Part shown: one piece after another, positions 1-12,270 of the stretch
Layout: every line of letters starts with the position of its first letter
Position numbering within the stretch: position 1 is the stretch's first letter
Source: Ornithodoros turicata
Lineage: Eukaryota; Arthropoda; Arachnida; Ixodida; Argasidae
Assembly (NCBI RefSeq): GCF_037126465.1
Contig: NC_088209.1
Location: 23,937,146-24,001,145 of the forward strand
Direction: 5' to 3'
Length of the DNA: 64,000 nucleotides
Program-made: the position numbers and the translations under genes
The notes under the pieces: generated by a model
The model's input: the letters and a program-made list of their open reading frames with translations, nothing else
Databases searched by the model: none
Told to the model about the DNA's origin: nothing

Positions 1-1480
1 TGTCTTAATGCAACACATTTCACACATTCGACACTAAATAGTCGCTACCAACGTACAACTACGCTCTTCCACTCCCTTATCCACAAAGGTATTATGTACT
101 TACACCAATGAATTACGTCCTTTTGCGCTTCACCGCGACCAGCCGCGACAAAACACGCAAACCGAAACCAATTAATTACTGCAACAAATGACCCGCTTCT
201 GTGGCAGATTTTTCTCTAAAAGGTGTCCACTGAAGGTCCCAAAAGGGGTAATAGAAGCAGCGACGCAACAATATACCTTGAGCGCATGCACAAGAAAGCC
301 TCAATTAACCAGCGTGCGCCGACAAATTATTCCATTCAACAACGGTGGCGGGAAGAAACTAAATATTAAGCAACCATGGCACGGTGAAAGCTGTCGGACT
401 TGCGGTAATTGCGCTCTTCCCTCGTATACGCCGGCCGGTTAAAGCAATCACACGGTCTGATGCTTTTATCCTGAAGTACCCGCGTTGTAAGTTATAAGAA
501 AATTTCAATCTGTATAGCTTTCGTCGTCTACCCACCAGTGTTGGCAACCCAGATTCCTCATATAACCTTATTATTGACCAGTATCTTCAGTACGTATTAA
601 ACCTAAGCAGCACCTTCCTTTATAGTATATTTTCTCGTGTAGGAATCTAATGCTTACGTCATCTTGAAACAGACACCGTATGTGAACATATCTTTCGTTG
701 CCATTGTTTACGTAAACAAAGATGCAACGTTCTCTTACACTAAATTTAGTAATTGGCGTCCGCATTCGACCGATCGAATACAACTGTATAGTGTCAGATA
801 AAAACAAGACGGAAATTCACAGTCAGAAACAAGTTCATTCGAATAAAACACACTGACGCATCGTGCACGCGCATGTGTATACACTCGAGAGGGACACTGT
901 GTACCCAGCGGGACATTGCGGCACGCGCGGTCGAGAGCGAAAACAGAAGCACGGGTTCGTTGTTCGGCCGACTTCCGGGCTCGGCCACTTCCGGGGTTTC
1001 CGCCCGGCCTCACGTGATCTTTCACCGCCGGTCGAAGTTCCGCAGGGAAGACTCCTTTCCCTCGTCTACGGCGCACGTGAGATTTATATAAATATAGCAG
1101 CGAACAGTGGGCCTGGCCACTACGGGTAGTCCCTGGGCACTTGTCCACTTGTGGCAATCGCGCGCATTTAATGACAAAGGGAATGCAAACCTTGGTTCAA
1201 CAACACCATCGGTGACTTTTTCGCGGTCTGTCGCCTGTCGGTCCTTGATGAAGATGTAGCGGCATCGTCATTACCATTCCCGCGCACCAATAACCTAGGC
1301 GCGCGGGTAATAAAAACCTTTGCCTCGGCCAGCTCGGGCTCTAGTTCGACTGGCCTGGCTCTCACGGCAACCTGTGTCTAGTCTACCTCTTTCTCTGACA
1401 AAGATGTAACATACGGGAACAGAGAGGCTCATCCTCCTGTTAAGCCACACACTCTAAGGAAAAAAGTTTCACGCTTTCAT
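1..1480. other. Non-coding stretch with a GC-rich, promoter-like patch
   Basis: No open frame here resembles a protein I know. Between about 860 and 1,100 the sequence is GC- and CpG-rich, contains CACGTG-like and ETS-like (CTTCCGG) words, and runs into a TATA-like string (TTTATATAAATATA) at 1,081-1,095. This arrangement could be a core promoter pointing rightward towards HR4 at 20.4 kb, but no splice donor or coding start can be tied to it. The rest is unique sequence of unknown role. Confidence 0.3.
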
Positions 1481-1498
1481 CCTTTATTTTAGTTTCAT

Positions 1499-1755
1499 GT
1501 TAGCGCCGCGAAGCAACTGTGGCTATGAGCGGCGTACAGACGTGGACAGATGGAGAGAGGACAGCAGGAAGGAGTAGGGGACAGGCAGGGGGGGGGGGGT
1601 TAGTATGCGTCTTGCCGACATTCGTCCGGAAAGTCTTCGGAAAGCCCAGGAAAAAACCTCAGACAGCACAGCTGGTGACAGGCTTCGAACTCGTGTCACC
1701 TCCCATAGTCTCGACGTGGAAAGCGATCACTTTAATCATTATGCCACGGGAGCTG
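1499..1755 (-). repeat. tRNA-derived SINE, family A, near full length
   Basis: On the - strand a tRNA-like head (B-box-like GTTCGAA at about 1,685) is followed by a shared body and an A-rich tail; on the + strand the tail appears as T-rich sequence just left of 1,499. The same body (key words: CCGCGAAGCAACTGTGGCT, GGACAGATGGAGAG, GTCTTCGGAAA) recurs at 10,924, 18,385, 38,386 and 58,101. A run of G at about 1,589-1,599 lies in its middle. This is a pol III-type retroposon and not a functional tRNA. The family resembles tRNA-SINEs described from ticks, but I cannot name it securely. Confidence 0.8.
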
Positions 1756-1779
1756 TTTTTATTTTATTTTTTATTTTTT

Positions 1780-2140
1780 TCAGCCTCTAGTTCCTCTAGA
1801 TTGCAAATTACTCCCCATTTCAGTCCCCTGGCCATCATATTTACTCCCCAAATGAAAGAATGAAATATGGCAGTCGTTGGAAAAGCCAGACAGCGGAAGG
1901 GTATCGAACCACACGCCTCTCAATTGCCAGTCAAGCGCGCTGTAGCCACTACGCTACGCTGGCGCGTCTTACCGACGACTGCTTGCGTTATGTTTGTATG
2001 TTTTGTTTCAGTCTCAGCACAGTTACTTTCCATTTTGCTCTCCAGAGTTGCAAGTACTATAGTCACAAAACCACCGTGCATTTGCTCCCGAAAGGGACTA
2101 ATGACTGTGGGAATGCACCAAGTCCCCCATAAAAAAAAGA
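1780..2140. repeat. Unknown repeat (copy 1) interrupted by a second tRNA-derived SINE
   Basis: The flanks (about 1,795-1,860 and 2,030-2,130) share diverged blocks with 19,975-20,120, for example CTAGATTGCAAA followed by a CTCCCCATTT-like word and, later, a GTGGGAATGCACCAAG-like block. Between them, about 1,885-1,970, is an unrelated tRNA-like sequence on the - strand with an A-box-like TAGTGGCTA and a B-box GGTTCGATAC. The simplest reading is a SINE nested inside an older repeat. Confidence 0.55.
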
Positions 2141-5100
2141 AAGAAAAAAGAAAAGAACTGAAATGATTCCTCGTGTTTCTGGAGCGCACTAAAGTCGCTA
2201 AATATACACTCACAGAGTGACGCAAAATACAATTATACTCAATCAGCTGATATCAGGTTCCTCGCTGTAGTCGTTCCAGAAAACCTAGCATTCCAATCTC
2301 AGCTGCATCTTTCAAAAGGAGGCAGTTTAATTTAGTAATGGCAACTTTCCTCATTCACCATCAGTTCATCACTTATGTATTGTTGTTGTTGTTCGTAAAA
2401 AGTCGTCGCAATGGCGAAATCCACGAGGGGGAGGGGGATATATTTATTCAGAAAAAAGAAAGGATATTCTCTCTTGCTGCCGAACAATCCATTGCGCAAC
2501 AGACAAAATCGGTCATAGAAACGCGGAATACTTTAAGACCAGCCTAAGCCTTCTAAGCCTCTTACTGTCATCGAAGCACGAAAAGGACACGAGCTGCGTG
2601 CTTTGTGTCACCAATTATTGACTATTGTTTTTGTTACTCTACAGAGGGGCACAACGGAAACAGCGCACCTCCGCTTTACTTCGCCCGATAACGTCTATCT
2701 ACCTCGAACGAGGGGTCGTTGACTCCATAGATCCCCAGCCGTCCTATCTTTCTGAAGATGGATCGCGGAGATGCTTCATTCTCACGCGTGACACCTAGTG
2801 CTTAACAGATTCCCATTATTGCGAATTTATCGCTGCATAGACGCGCGCGTGGGACAAACTAAAAAGAGTGAACAATCAGTAATGACCTTGAAGCTGACTT
2901 TTCACTGGCGTTAAGCGTTTACACCGGTCCCGCGTTTGTCGTTCTTAGCCAACTGTTTTCTTTCTCTCTATCTCCCTTTCTTCCCACGCGCACACCGCAC
3001 AACCCGGAAGTGACCAGTCGGCGTGGAACTCGAGTGCGAATTCCGCGCGCGTTTTCCCCGGCTATTGCTATGCCGATGTAAATATAGAACGCACCCCCTC
3101 CCCATCCCCCTCCGCGGCCAAACGCGCAAGCGCTCTAAGCTCCAGAGGACTCGTATGACGTCACGAGGCTTGCACACGGTTGCCTGCCAGGTTCTCCGAG
3201 AGCCCAAAACCATGCCCGATCCTCTCCGCCTTTCCTCCTCCCTTCCTCCACGTTCCCCCTTTCCCTTTACGCTCAGCCTGTGCCAAACTCGCCGAGCCCG
3301 CGGTTTGGGTTCAATGACCCCTCACAGAAAGAGAGCCGAGTCTCGCTGAGTAGCTCGCGCGCACGGTGCAGCCAAAAGAACTGTGGCCCGCTGCATATAT
3401 ATATTTATATATATATATATATTATTTTTTCGTGACCTGGGGTGGACTGCAGGTTCTCAAGTTTTAATCCCGTGGCTCTGCATCAGTGCGACGAACACAA
3501 GGAGACGACGGCATCTATGTGTAGGTGCGTTGGTGCAAGTGATTCGAGCGCTTCAGTTTTACCAACCCTTTCTCACCGCATCCGTGAGTGGACTTATTCG
3601 GTGCATTTTCCTCCGAGCCCTACCTGTGAGCCAGTGTTCTGATCAGGATAATCACTCCCCCCTGCGAAGCGCATTTTATACGTTTGCGCGAATCGTAATA
3701 CAAATCCCTGGAATGAATAATGCATGGCGTGATTGTTTGATACCATATATTCATTTCAGACGTTCGTTCAGTTTATTTTTGGAAGCATCTTAAATTTAAA
3801 AAAAAGAGATATATATATATATATAAAATTGTTCGTGCACAGTTGTGTTGATTCTACTGCGCTGTGCTATGTGCGCTTCACAGCCGACGAGAAAAGATCA
3901 GCCATTTATACGATGCTTCGACGCACAGTTTGGATTACAACGACGTTATCAGCGACACTCCAGTCGAAACTTGGTGGTACAAGGTGGTGTGAAGCATCAT
4001 CTTCTCTGAGCACGCCTTCCGTTGTGATATAGCGAGGTGCGTTTGACCTCTGCCACGACTGCGGTGGCGAAAATTCTCCGTGAAGGTGCCGTCAAATCTT
4101 CCCCCCGCCCCGAGCTTCTTAAGCGACCAAAAATAAAGCTGGAGTGCACACTGAGGTAAGCCTAACGTATATTACTCCTTGACACCACTTCCGGTTTTAT
4201 GTAACTTCCGCCGCACGGGGGCTCGCAGCGGGGTAATACTATAAGGCCGCGGCGCGTGAACGAGCACGAGTGTATAACTCATCTGCATGATCGAAGACGT
4301 TTCCTTGTATGAAAATGTAGGTTGGCCGGGATATATAAGGGGAGGGGGAGCTTAATCCCGGCTCAATACGAGGGGTCAATCCGGGTCAGATCAAAATTTG
4401 GGTCATTGCTCGATGTGTGCACGAATACGCAGCTGTATCACGCGACAAGTGAAATATCTATATTATGTGGGTGCGACGGAGTTATATAGTTTGGTACCTT
4501 GACCAATATTTTTTTATATTGTTTTTTTAACACGCGAGTTATTAGAAGGGTTTCCTCTGGGGAATAGGTGTCAGCTTTTTAAGCACGCGCGTAATATCCA
4601 ACCGAAGCCTTTTGTGCGCGGCGTAAAAGGTTCTGACCGATAACGGGCAAATCGGCCATGTGTGTTTGCGGAGTAAACTTTGTCTCCGAGCATCTCGTTC
4701 ACCGACAACGTGACTCATGTGGCGTGCAGTGGTTCGTAGTCGTACTTCCAAGCGAGCTTTTTTGATATTCGTATTCGTAGTTTGAGGATTCGTAATTTGA
4801 ACGGGCTTGAATGTCGAATAATCTATGTATTTATTAATTTACTAATTTATTTATTAATCATTTACTTTGAACAGTACAACTGCCTTCTCTAAAAACGCTT
4901 TCTAACCGTCGTTTCAGTGGTAACCAAAAGACGACGGTGTGTGTTTGTAAATACTTATATAATGTTTATACTGTCGTAAATTTCCGGTATAGAGAATCAT
5001 GAAGCCACGAAGTGGAAATTTAGGAATCATAACGTAATAAATTTCGCAACAACCAATAAAATAATAAGAATAACATGAACAATCTAATAAAGTAACGTAA

Positions 5101-8100
5101 TAATTACAAACTAGAACATACCAACAAAATAGTGCAGTGTTACTCATTGTACGAATGCATATAAATTAACATCTGTCAACATCCATCCCAAAAGACCAGA
5201 CTTCTGTTTATAAATAGTATTAGGGAGTTTCACTATATCGAAAGCACCTCGCTAAACCGATAAAACAGAGGAAGCTGTCATATCAAAGACCAGCAAGGTG
5301 ACGCCAGCCACTTCAAAGGAGTAACGCACTTGGCTTTTAATAAGCCAAATGTGTTTACTATCGTCAATCTAGTCGTACTAAGTCGATCGTTTTCTATTAA
5401 TATAGTGTATCCAGTTTAAGCGAAGGAGTTTAAAAATCGCGTTGATGGGAATGTATAGATATGGGAATCAGATTTTTTGGACTCAAAACCTGTGGCCGGG
5501 CGATTTCTGCATGAGCGCATGCAGCGTCCAGAGGATGGAGAACCGCTTTCACGTCCGCTAACTTCTCGTCATGTCGGTTTCTCGCTCTACTTACAGCAGA
5601 GCACCAAAATCAGACAGTATAGGAGGTAAAACAAACAAAACAAAAAAAGAGAGAAAAAATTGCCAACGACAAAATTCTCGCTCGGACCAGTGCATTGTTT
5701 TCTCCCTGCTCCGCTGGATGCGGACAGGCGGCGTTCAGTGTGTGCTGCAACAAAGCTAGATATATTGGTAGCACAAATAAAAATAGACTAACCTGGGACG
5801 GCTTTCACTTTTACAAGCAGACTGCGTGTGCTGCTTATAGCTTGGATTCGATAGGATCGAAAAGACAAATGGTGTGTACGTTGTAGCTCCACAAACAACT
5901 ACAACTTTATTTTGATGATGATGATGATGATGGTGATTGGGGTGTATCATTACCGCTGGTGATTCTCTTTCACGGTGCTTTTGGCGAGAGCTTCGGTTTT
6001 ATTAATTTTGATAACTTTGTCAAGGAAGAGTGTGTCGTCATTCGTGAAGCCGTCAAACATGGAGCTGACATCATAAATTTTGGTGTCAAAATTTCGTTTA
6101 ATTTAACTTGCGATGTTGCATTTATATGCCCTATCATATTATTGCATCGTCATAAAGATATGTCATTTAGAAGTGAATTTGTACTTTGAGTATTATTTGT
6201 GAATTTCTGGTATAATATGTCTATAGTTCGCGCGCATGGGGAAAATACAGCGTCATGGATGCAATAAATTCAATCGTCATATTTAATATAATACACAAGC
6301 GCATATTATATTTAATGCGTATTAACATACAACATAAGAAATTTAGTGTGAGCCTGCATTGGACGTGGACAGGTTGTCCACATATCTGAGCGAAATGCTT
6401 GAAAACGTGCACGCAGCAAAACCTTTGCTGCCTTGCTCAAGGCACCTCATTCTGCTACAGAGCGGCGAAGGAATTCCCGGAATACCCCATAAAAAAGCCC
6501 CTAGTTATAGAAAACAGGCAAACCCAAAAACAAAGTACGACAACGAACAAATATTGTTTTTCTAAAGGCTCACTCAGCAGCTACAGGTTGTTTAATTATC
6601 GCCGACACACTTTCTCTGCAACTCATTTCATTAACACGTAAAACCCTCAGAACAATTTTTTGTGAGACTCACACAATATTTTGTATGCTGCTTGTATTAA
6701 CATCTTTTTACAAATTATTAACCCTCTGTATTGCCTCACGGCCCTGAGGTTAAATAAATAAGTAAATAAGTAAATAACTAAATAAATAAACAACAGATAA
6801 ATATTGACACCGCACCCCGCCGAACAAAACGATAAACGTAAGTGGGTAACACGAGATTGGGAAGAAAGACGATGCTTTGCAAGAAATATCGTCCTACTTA
6901 TATAAGAAATGTTGTCCTCGTACCGTTCTATATTGTCCTCATGCTGTCCTATATTGTCCTTACACTTATGTAAGAAACCCGTATACCGCCATGCAGCAGT
7001 GCTAAGATATTCCATGGGATACCTCGGCGCGACGGCTAGCATTGAAAATATACTTTGCTCAGCCTCAAAGGATAAAAATCTATCACACCCCAAGCTAATT
7101 TTACCGAAGAGGGCAATATATCATTGGGCCTGAGGAACTGGAAAGTCTTCCCCGTTCAATAGTTCCACTTCCTCAGATTCAAAGGTATCTTCAAGTTCAC
7201 CCCAGCTATAGCTCGCTCTCTCCTATTGTGTTCATCGGCTAACTTTCCTGGTCGGCCCTGCAAGCGCGTCGCATTTTACTATTTCCGCGTTGTCGTCTAT
7301 ACGCCTAGACGAGCTTTCGACAGGCACCTTTATCGTAGTTAAACGTTGAGAGCGAGTTCGAGAAAACAACTCGTCTCGAGGAAGCAGATATCAACTACAC
7401 CAGTTAAGCGTGGATATGTTCGCCCTATTTCACGGACGTCTTTTTCCCTCTTCCTAAACACAATAGCCGCTACTTCCGCATGAAAGGCTTCCTTCCGCTC
7501 ACATCTAAAGGAGTAAAAATAAACTGGTTATATTCTCCCCTTACTATTCCTAACTCCGCGAAAACTAAAAAAGAATTAGCCGTACGGCCTGTGGCGTCAT
7601 GAAGTCACAGCGTGTGCAAGCCCGGAGCGACGCTGGCGAACGCGGAAATGACTTTCCCACTGTGTGTGTGTGTCTTCTCTTTCTCGCCTTCGGGGACATT
7701 GACCTCCAACGCTGTGCTCGCTGATCGATAAAAGCGGGTGTTCAAACACACCCAACTCTTTCGGTATCTCTCTCTCTCTCAGCTGATGTTTTTTGTCTTT
7801 TTTTTTTGTGGGTGGGCCACGGGGCGTACTGCTCCAAATTTAGCGGTAGCCTCATTCCTAGTGTTCCTAACGTCTCCATGCCTGCCCCCCCATAACATCC
7901 CAAACAGGGTCACCCATGAGACAGACCATCTGACGAGAAATCGTGGGCTAAACGGACGAGTCTCTCGAGAACTTCATTGTCTTGTTGTTCAAATTGTTTC
8001 ATTCCAATTTCCCCCTTATATCATCCCGACCCATCTCTCATGTCAAGCCGTCTTCACCACGCTTACAAATTACACTTTTACAGCTCAGTTACACCGAGGC

Positions 8101-10880
8101 TCACAAATACTGTCCTCTACTCACAAATACTCTATACTGTAACGTATCTTAGAATGGGAGTGTTTCCCGTCTTATGTAATGCCATTATGAGCCCTTTTTG
8201 AGTCAATTAAATTAGTCGAAAAGGAAATTCTTGTGGGTATGGTCTTTGTGTCAATTTGAGGTACAAAGACTTTGCAAAAGTCTAGGTCGGGACGAAGGTG
8301 CATGGACGCCTATACGTTTAAGACAATATTATCCAGGTTAAAAAAAGAAAAAGAAATCATTGTCGAAGTTCATCATGTATGACCCACATCTTTCTCCCAT
8401 CCCCGATATTCCGACCATATGTGTCGCAACTTCCTTCCGGCGCAACACGATTTGCCATCATTGAGTACCTTGAACCCCATGTATGTACTGTATGGGCATA
8501 TAGTACCCATGACCTAGACTCCCTGCTTCTAAATATAGTTTTTTTTTTAGACGCAGTAGCACAAAGACTTGCCGCAATTCACACAGGTCATCATCCTGTG
8601 ACCTAGAGGTTAGACCCTCGTTCACGATAAGAAAAGCAAACCTCTCTCTCCCCCTCCCTTCATATCATTCCCCCTCTCCACTCTCTTTCCGCACCCTCAC
8701 GCATTTCTTTTATCCTCACCTACATATCCACTCCTTGATCAACAAAAAGGGCAAGGTCCCGTTATATTGCGACCTGCCCTCACTTCCTCCACCTGGTGCG
8801 ACCCCGATTGCTTACGTCACCACCCCAAGGGAGAGAGGAGGGGGGAGGGAGCTATCCCCACTTCCTTTCATTCAAAACACATCAAATACGTAACCCCACA
8901 ACACGAACAACAACAAAAAAAAGAAACGAATATCGGTCATGCGGGTTCTCCCCCTCCCATCATCGTCAGTGAACTTGAAAGTAGGGCATGTAGCTTCCTG
9001 AAAAAAAAAAAAAAAAAAAAGTGGCGGACACCACCTTCCGGAGGTCAATGCCCCCCTCTCGAGAAGGGGCAACCTCGGGAGTCGGATCGAGACCCTCCCT
9101 CTTTTTCGATGTATGGTCGTGTTCTTCGTCGGTGTAGAGTCGGTGGCCAAATCGAGAAGAACCCGTGCGGAGCGCTCACGTGGTGTGTGGTGCTACCTGG
9201 GTGCGCGAACAGGTGACATACGGGTGGTGCCCATATATAGGATACATGGTGACTAAAAAGGATTTACTTTTGCTGCGCGCGGGTCTGCTATCTCCGTTGG
9301 ATTTGGCCTGATATGTAAGTTCTTATCTTACGGGAATATTGCGTAAAGTGTGTCCAGGTGTTTGCCGTATTTTCATCCCAGGAGGCTGTTGGACGTCCAT
9401 GGGGGGTGACAACGGTATCTGCAGTTTGAGGGGACACGTTTTGGTTTACTTTGGTCTTTTCTGCAGGTATATATTTGGGGGTGTTATTAGATATTTGGGG
9501 GGTAAAACGGGGGTGCTGGAAAAAAAATCTCTGAATGCCCCAGATGAGCCTCTGCACATATGGGACGTTGCAGCTTACGCAACGCAAAGTGCTATTTTTC
9601 TCAGAACAGGGCGTATATTCGCGCCCACCAAATCTCGCGAATTCTGTATGGTAAAATTCGTGGCTCGATTGTTTTTGCTTCGTGATAAGCCCGAGATAGC
9701 CCGTGCTGCGTTCGATAAGCGCGACGTTCCACATTTGTATGTGCTGTAGAGCACGTTCTGACCAGTAACCCGTACAGTCAACAGCGAAAGGGGTTGTGAT
9801 TTAAGCGTTAATTATCGGAGGGGAAGCGTCAAGACTTGCTAGAAAATTCCGCGGACCCTTAAAAATTCGCGAGTTTTAACCGATTCGAGAAAATCAGGGA
9901 GTCCTTTTACAGCATACATCGACCCGTACCCGCAAGTAGCGACGTAGTTGTATCGATTGATGAATTCGTTGTAACAAAGCGAATACCACTTGCCTCACTT
10001 GGACACTTTCGCCTTTCAAAGAAGCAATGAATGAATGAAAAAATAAAATAAAAAGAGAGAGTGAGCAAGTTCCGACGCTTAAGGAAAAGTGGTCCGTCCG
10101 AAACGGCATTGAGGAAACTTCCCGTTCTTCCGACTTCGACATCTTTCGGCGTAGATATATCCTTCCCGTTTGCCAGCGGAACCTTCAAAGGCATCTTTAT
10201 TTAGGGGTTGTTCAACGTGGACGAATGGGAGTCGTGAACACGATAAGGCAGCACATACCCTTCCTCGTCTCTGCGGTGTATGATTATAGGGTAACATTTT
10301 TGAATGGTAGCAAGTACTTTTTGAGAGGTAACCGTTTCAAACCTACACTATCGTGTGTAGTACGAAGTAGAATGAAGAAGTACTCCTTTTGCGAAGAACG
10401 TCTCATTTTATTGTAGAGATTGCTCACATTGCACGCTTATCCCGCTATCTGAAACAGATGAAAGCGTGTTGTATCGGCTAGTGAGTAAAAGCTCACTTTT
10501 GTTTACAAAACGTGGCATAGAAAGCCGGTTGCAGGTTCTGCAATTTTCTTAGCATGCGATCTCTGTGAAGAGTATTACCCGGAAGTTAGTGAAAGCGAGT
10601 TCAACGACTGCTTGAGTAGTTGCTGACGTCTCTGGAGAGAGAGAGAGAGAGAAAAAAAAAAAACTACAGGGAGCGAGGGACTAACAATGTAACGTTCAAC
10701 CCTCACACGTAAAAGTATCGCGGTCACAAAAATTTAGTCAAATTTGTTGCAAAACATACGGATAAATTACAAAATAGAACAGCTAAAAGAATGATGTTTT
10801 GCCACTTATTCGTATAATATCATTCTTGCTAAAAACAAGCGTCGTGTCGTCCTTGTTCCCTGGCACTGTTTTTTTTTAAA
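2141..10880. other. Long non-coding stretch with microsatellites
   Basis: No recognisable gene. Contents include a TA-rich tract at 3,396-3,424, another TA run at about 3,808-3,826, an AT-rich segment at 4,800-5,160 (TTTATTAAT repeats), a GAT trinucleotide run at about 5,913-5,935, AAATAAGT-like repeats at 6,750-6,790, and an A20 homopolymer at 9,001-9,020. Overlapping frames on both strands at 9,288-9,750 are open but show no family resemblance. GC-rich patches at about 3,000-3,200 and 7,600-7,740 have no coding support. Confidence 0.5.
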
Positions 10881-10923
10881 TGTTATTATTATTATTGTTA
10901 TTATTATTATTATTATTATTATT
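10879..10923. repeat. ATT trinucleotide microsatellite
   Basis: About fourteen ATT units with one interruption directly abut the tail side of the SINE at 10,924. On the - strand this is an AAT-type extension of the SINE tail. Confidence 0.85.
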
Positions 10924-11108
10924 CCGTGTTAGTGCCGCGAAGCAACTGTGGCTGTGAGAGGCGTACAGATGTGGACAGATGGAGAGATGACAGCATGGAA
11001 GGGGTGGGGGGGACAAGGGGTTAGTATGCGTCCTGGGCCCACTTTAGGGGGAACTGTGCCCACATTCGTCTGGAAAGTCTTCGGAAAACCCAGGGAAAAC
11101 CTCAGACA
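10924..11108 (-). repeat. SINE family A, truncated at its tRNA-like head
   Basis: It matches the body of the SINE at 1,499-1,755 from the CCGCGAAGCAACTGTGGCT word through the AAACCTCAGACA block, then stops before the tRNA-like head. Its A-rich tail lies on the left and has become an ATT microsatellite (about 10,879-10,923), which is the expected position of the poly(A)-like tail on the - strand. Confidence 0.8.
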
Positions 11109-12183
11109 ATGTCTTACCCACCAGCCCACCATCTTAACCTTATTTAACTGTATAGATATCTCATTCCCATAATGCTTATGTTTGTTAAGCTGACAAATAC
11201 TTAACAACAAACTGTGAAGTGAAATGACTTTAAATGGGCCCGCCAAATGTACCTCAAAGTTATACAATTCATTTCATGTGACGCTCGTTCCAGCCTTTTT
11301 TTTCCTTTCTTGGAGCTATAGGAGAGTCTCGGTTTCAAAGCACTTTTAGTTAGCGATGTCGAGCGGACTCGTTTTTGTTCACGCTAAGCGGCGGCACGGT
11401 GTACACAAACCGGTGTAACGGGTTGAAAGAGCGCGTATCCGTTGGCGGCGTCGCCCCGGCGAGGAGGAGGATCCCACAAAAAACCAGTTCCCGTCGAAAG
11501 CCCGCAAAAGTGGTACTGGTAAACCAGTTCCACGGAGACCCACAGCCTCCCTAACCTACTGAGCCGGGCTTCCTGGCAACGGTGCCTGCCTGCCTGTCCG
11601 TTATTAAACGCCGCGTTGAATCCCAGCGGAGAACAATGCGTTAGGCCACTCCCAAAAAAAGACACGTCGCTTTGCAGGCTTAGTATGGGCTACAGTATAG
11701 GTTTTACCCCGCGAAAAAGTGGAGCGGAGACACGACGGGGGAGAGGGAAAGTACGTTATTTACGCGTTGTATCGAATTAATTAGATACAATTTGGCAACC
11801 GCAAATGACTCTGCGGTCGTGTGCGTTGGCACGTTTACGGGTCGAATCACAAAGGACAAACAAGCGGCAGTCTTTCTCTCTGTCTCCCCCCCCCCCCCCC
11901 CCTGGATGAGGCGAGCTAGCCACAAACTGCAGGAAATGATGCTCTTTTCAGGTGTATGCGTATAGAATAACAAATAATCAATCATTAGACTTTCGGGAGT
12001 GTTGTAACGGAGCTAGAAGTCATTGGAAAGGTACCTATACTGTAAACTTTGTAAACTAAACGCTGTATGAAAAGTCGTTGGATCTTGGAGGAGTTCGATA
12101 CAATGGTGCTGTTCTCTTCGTTCAGTCGCGAGCTTCCTGGCGAAGACCTGGTCAACTTGAAAGGGTCTCATCTCCTCGAGATT
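11109..12183. other. Non-coding stretch
   Basis: No gene recognised. A C-rich homopolymer occurs at about 11,887-11,902. The remaining sequence is mixed and low in repeats. Confidence 0.4.
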
Positions 12184-12270
12184 GAGGATCGGTAGAGGGA
12201 CGTGAACGGACGAGGCTCAGGACGAGCCTCATCCTGTCCGGTTCTCTGTTCACGTCACTCTACGATCCTC
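12184..12270. repeat. Imperfect hairpin of about 87 bp
   Basis: The left arm starts GAGGATCGGTAGAGGGACGT and the right arm ends with its near reverse complement (ACGTCACTCTACGATCCTC). A smaller hairpin (GAGGCTC...GAGCCTC) sits in the middle. It could be a small fold-back transposon or a structured RNA; nothing distinguishes these here. Confidence 0.6.

Noticed and set aside
9174..9216. Start of a THAP-type zinc finger (CVVLPGCANR before a GTGACA donor)
   Set aside because: Cysteine spacing is wrong for THAP and no downstream exon with the conserved C-x2-H part was found.
9288..9749. Overlapping 136- and 148-codon frames on opposite strands
   Set aside because: Neither shows motifs, splice context or similarity. 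Overlap on both strands suggests chance openness.
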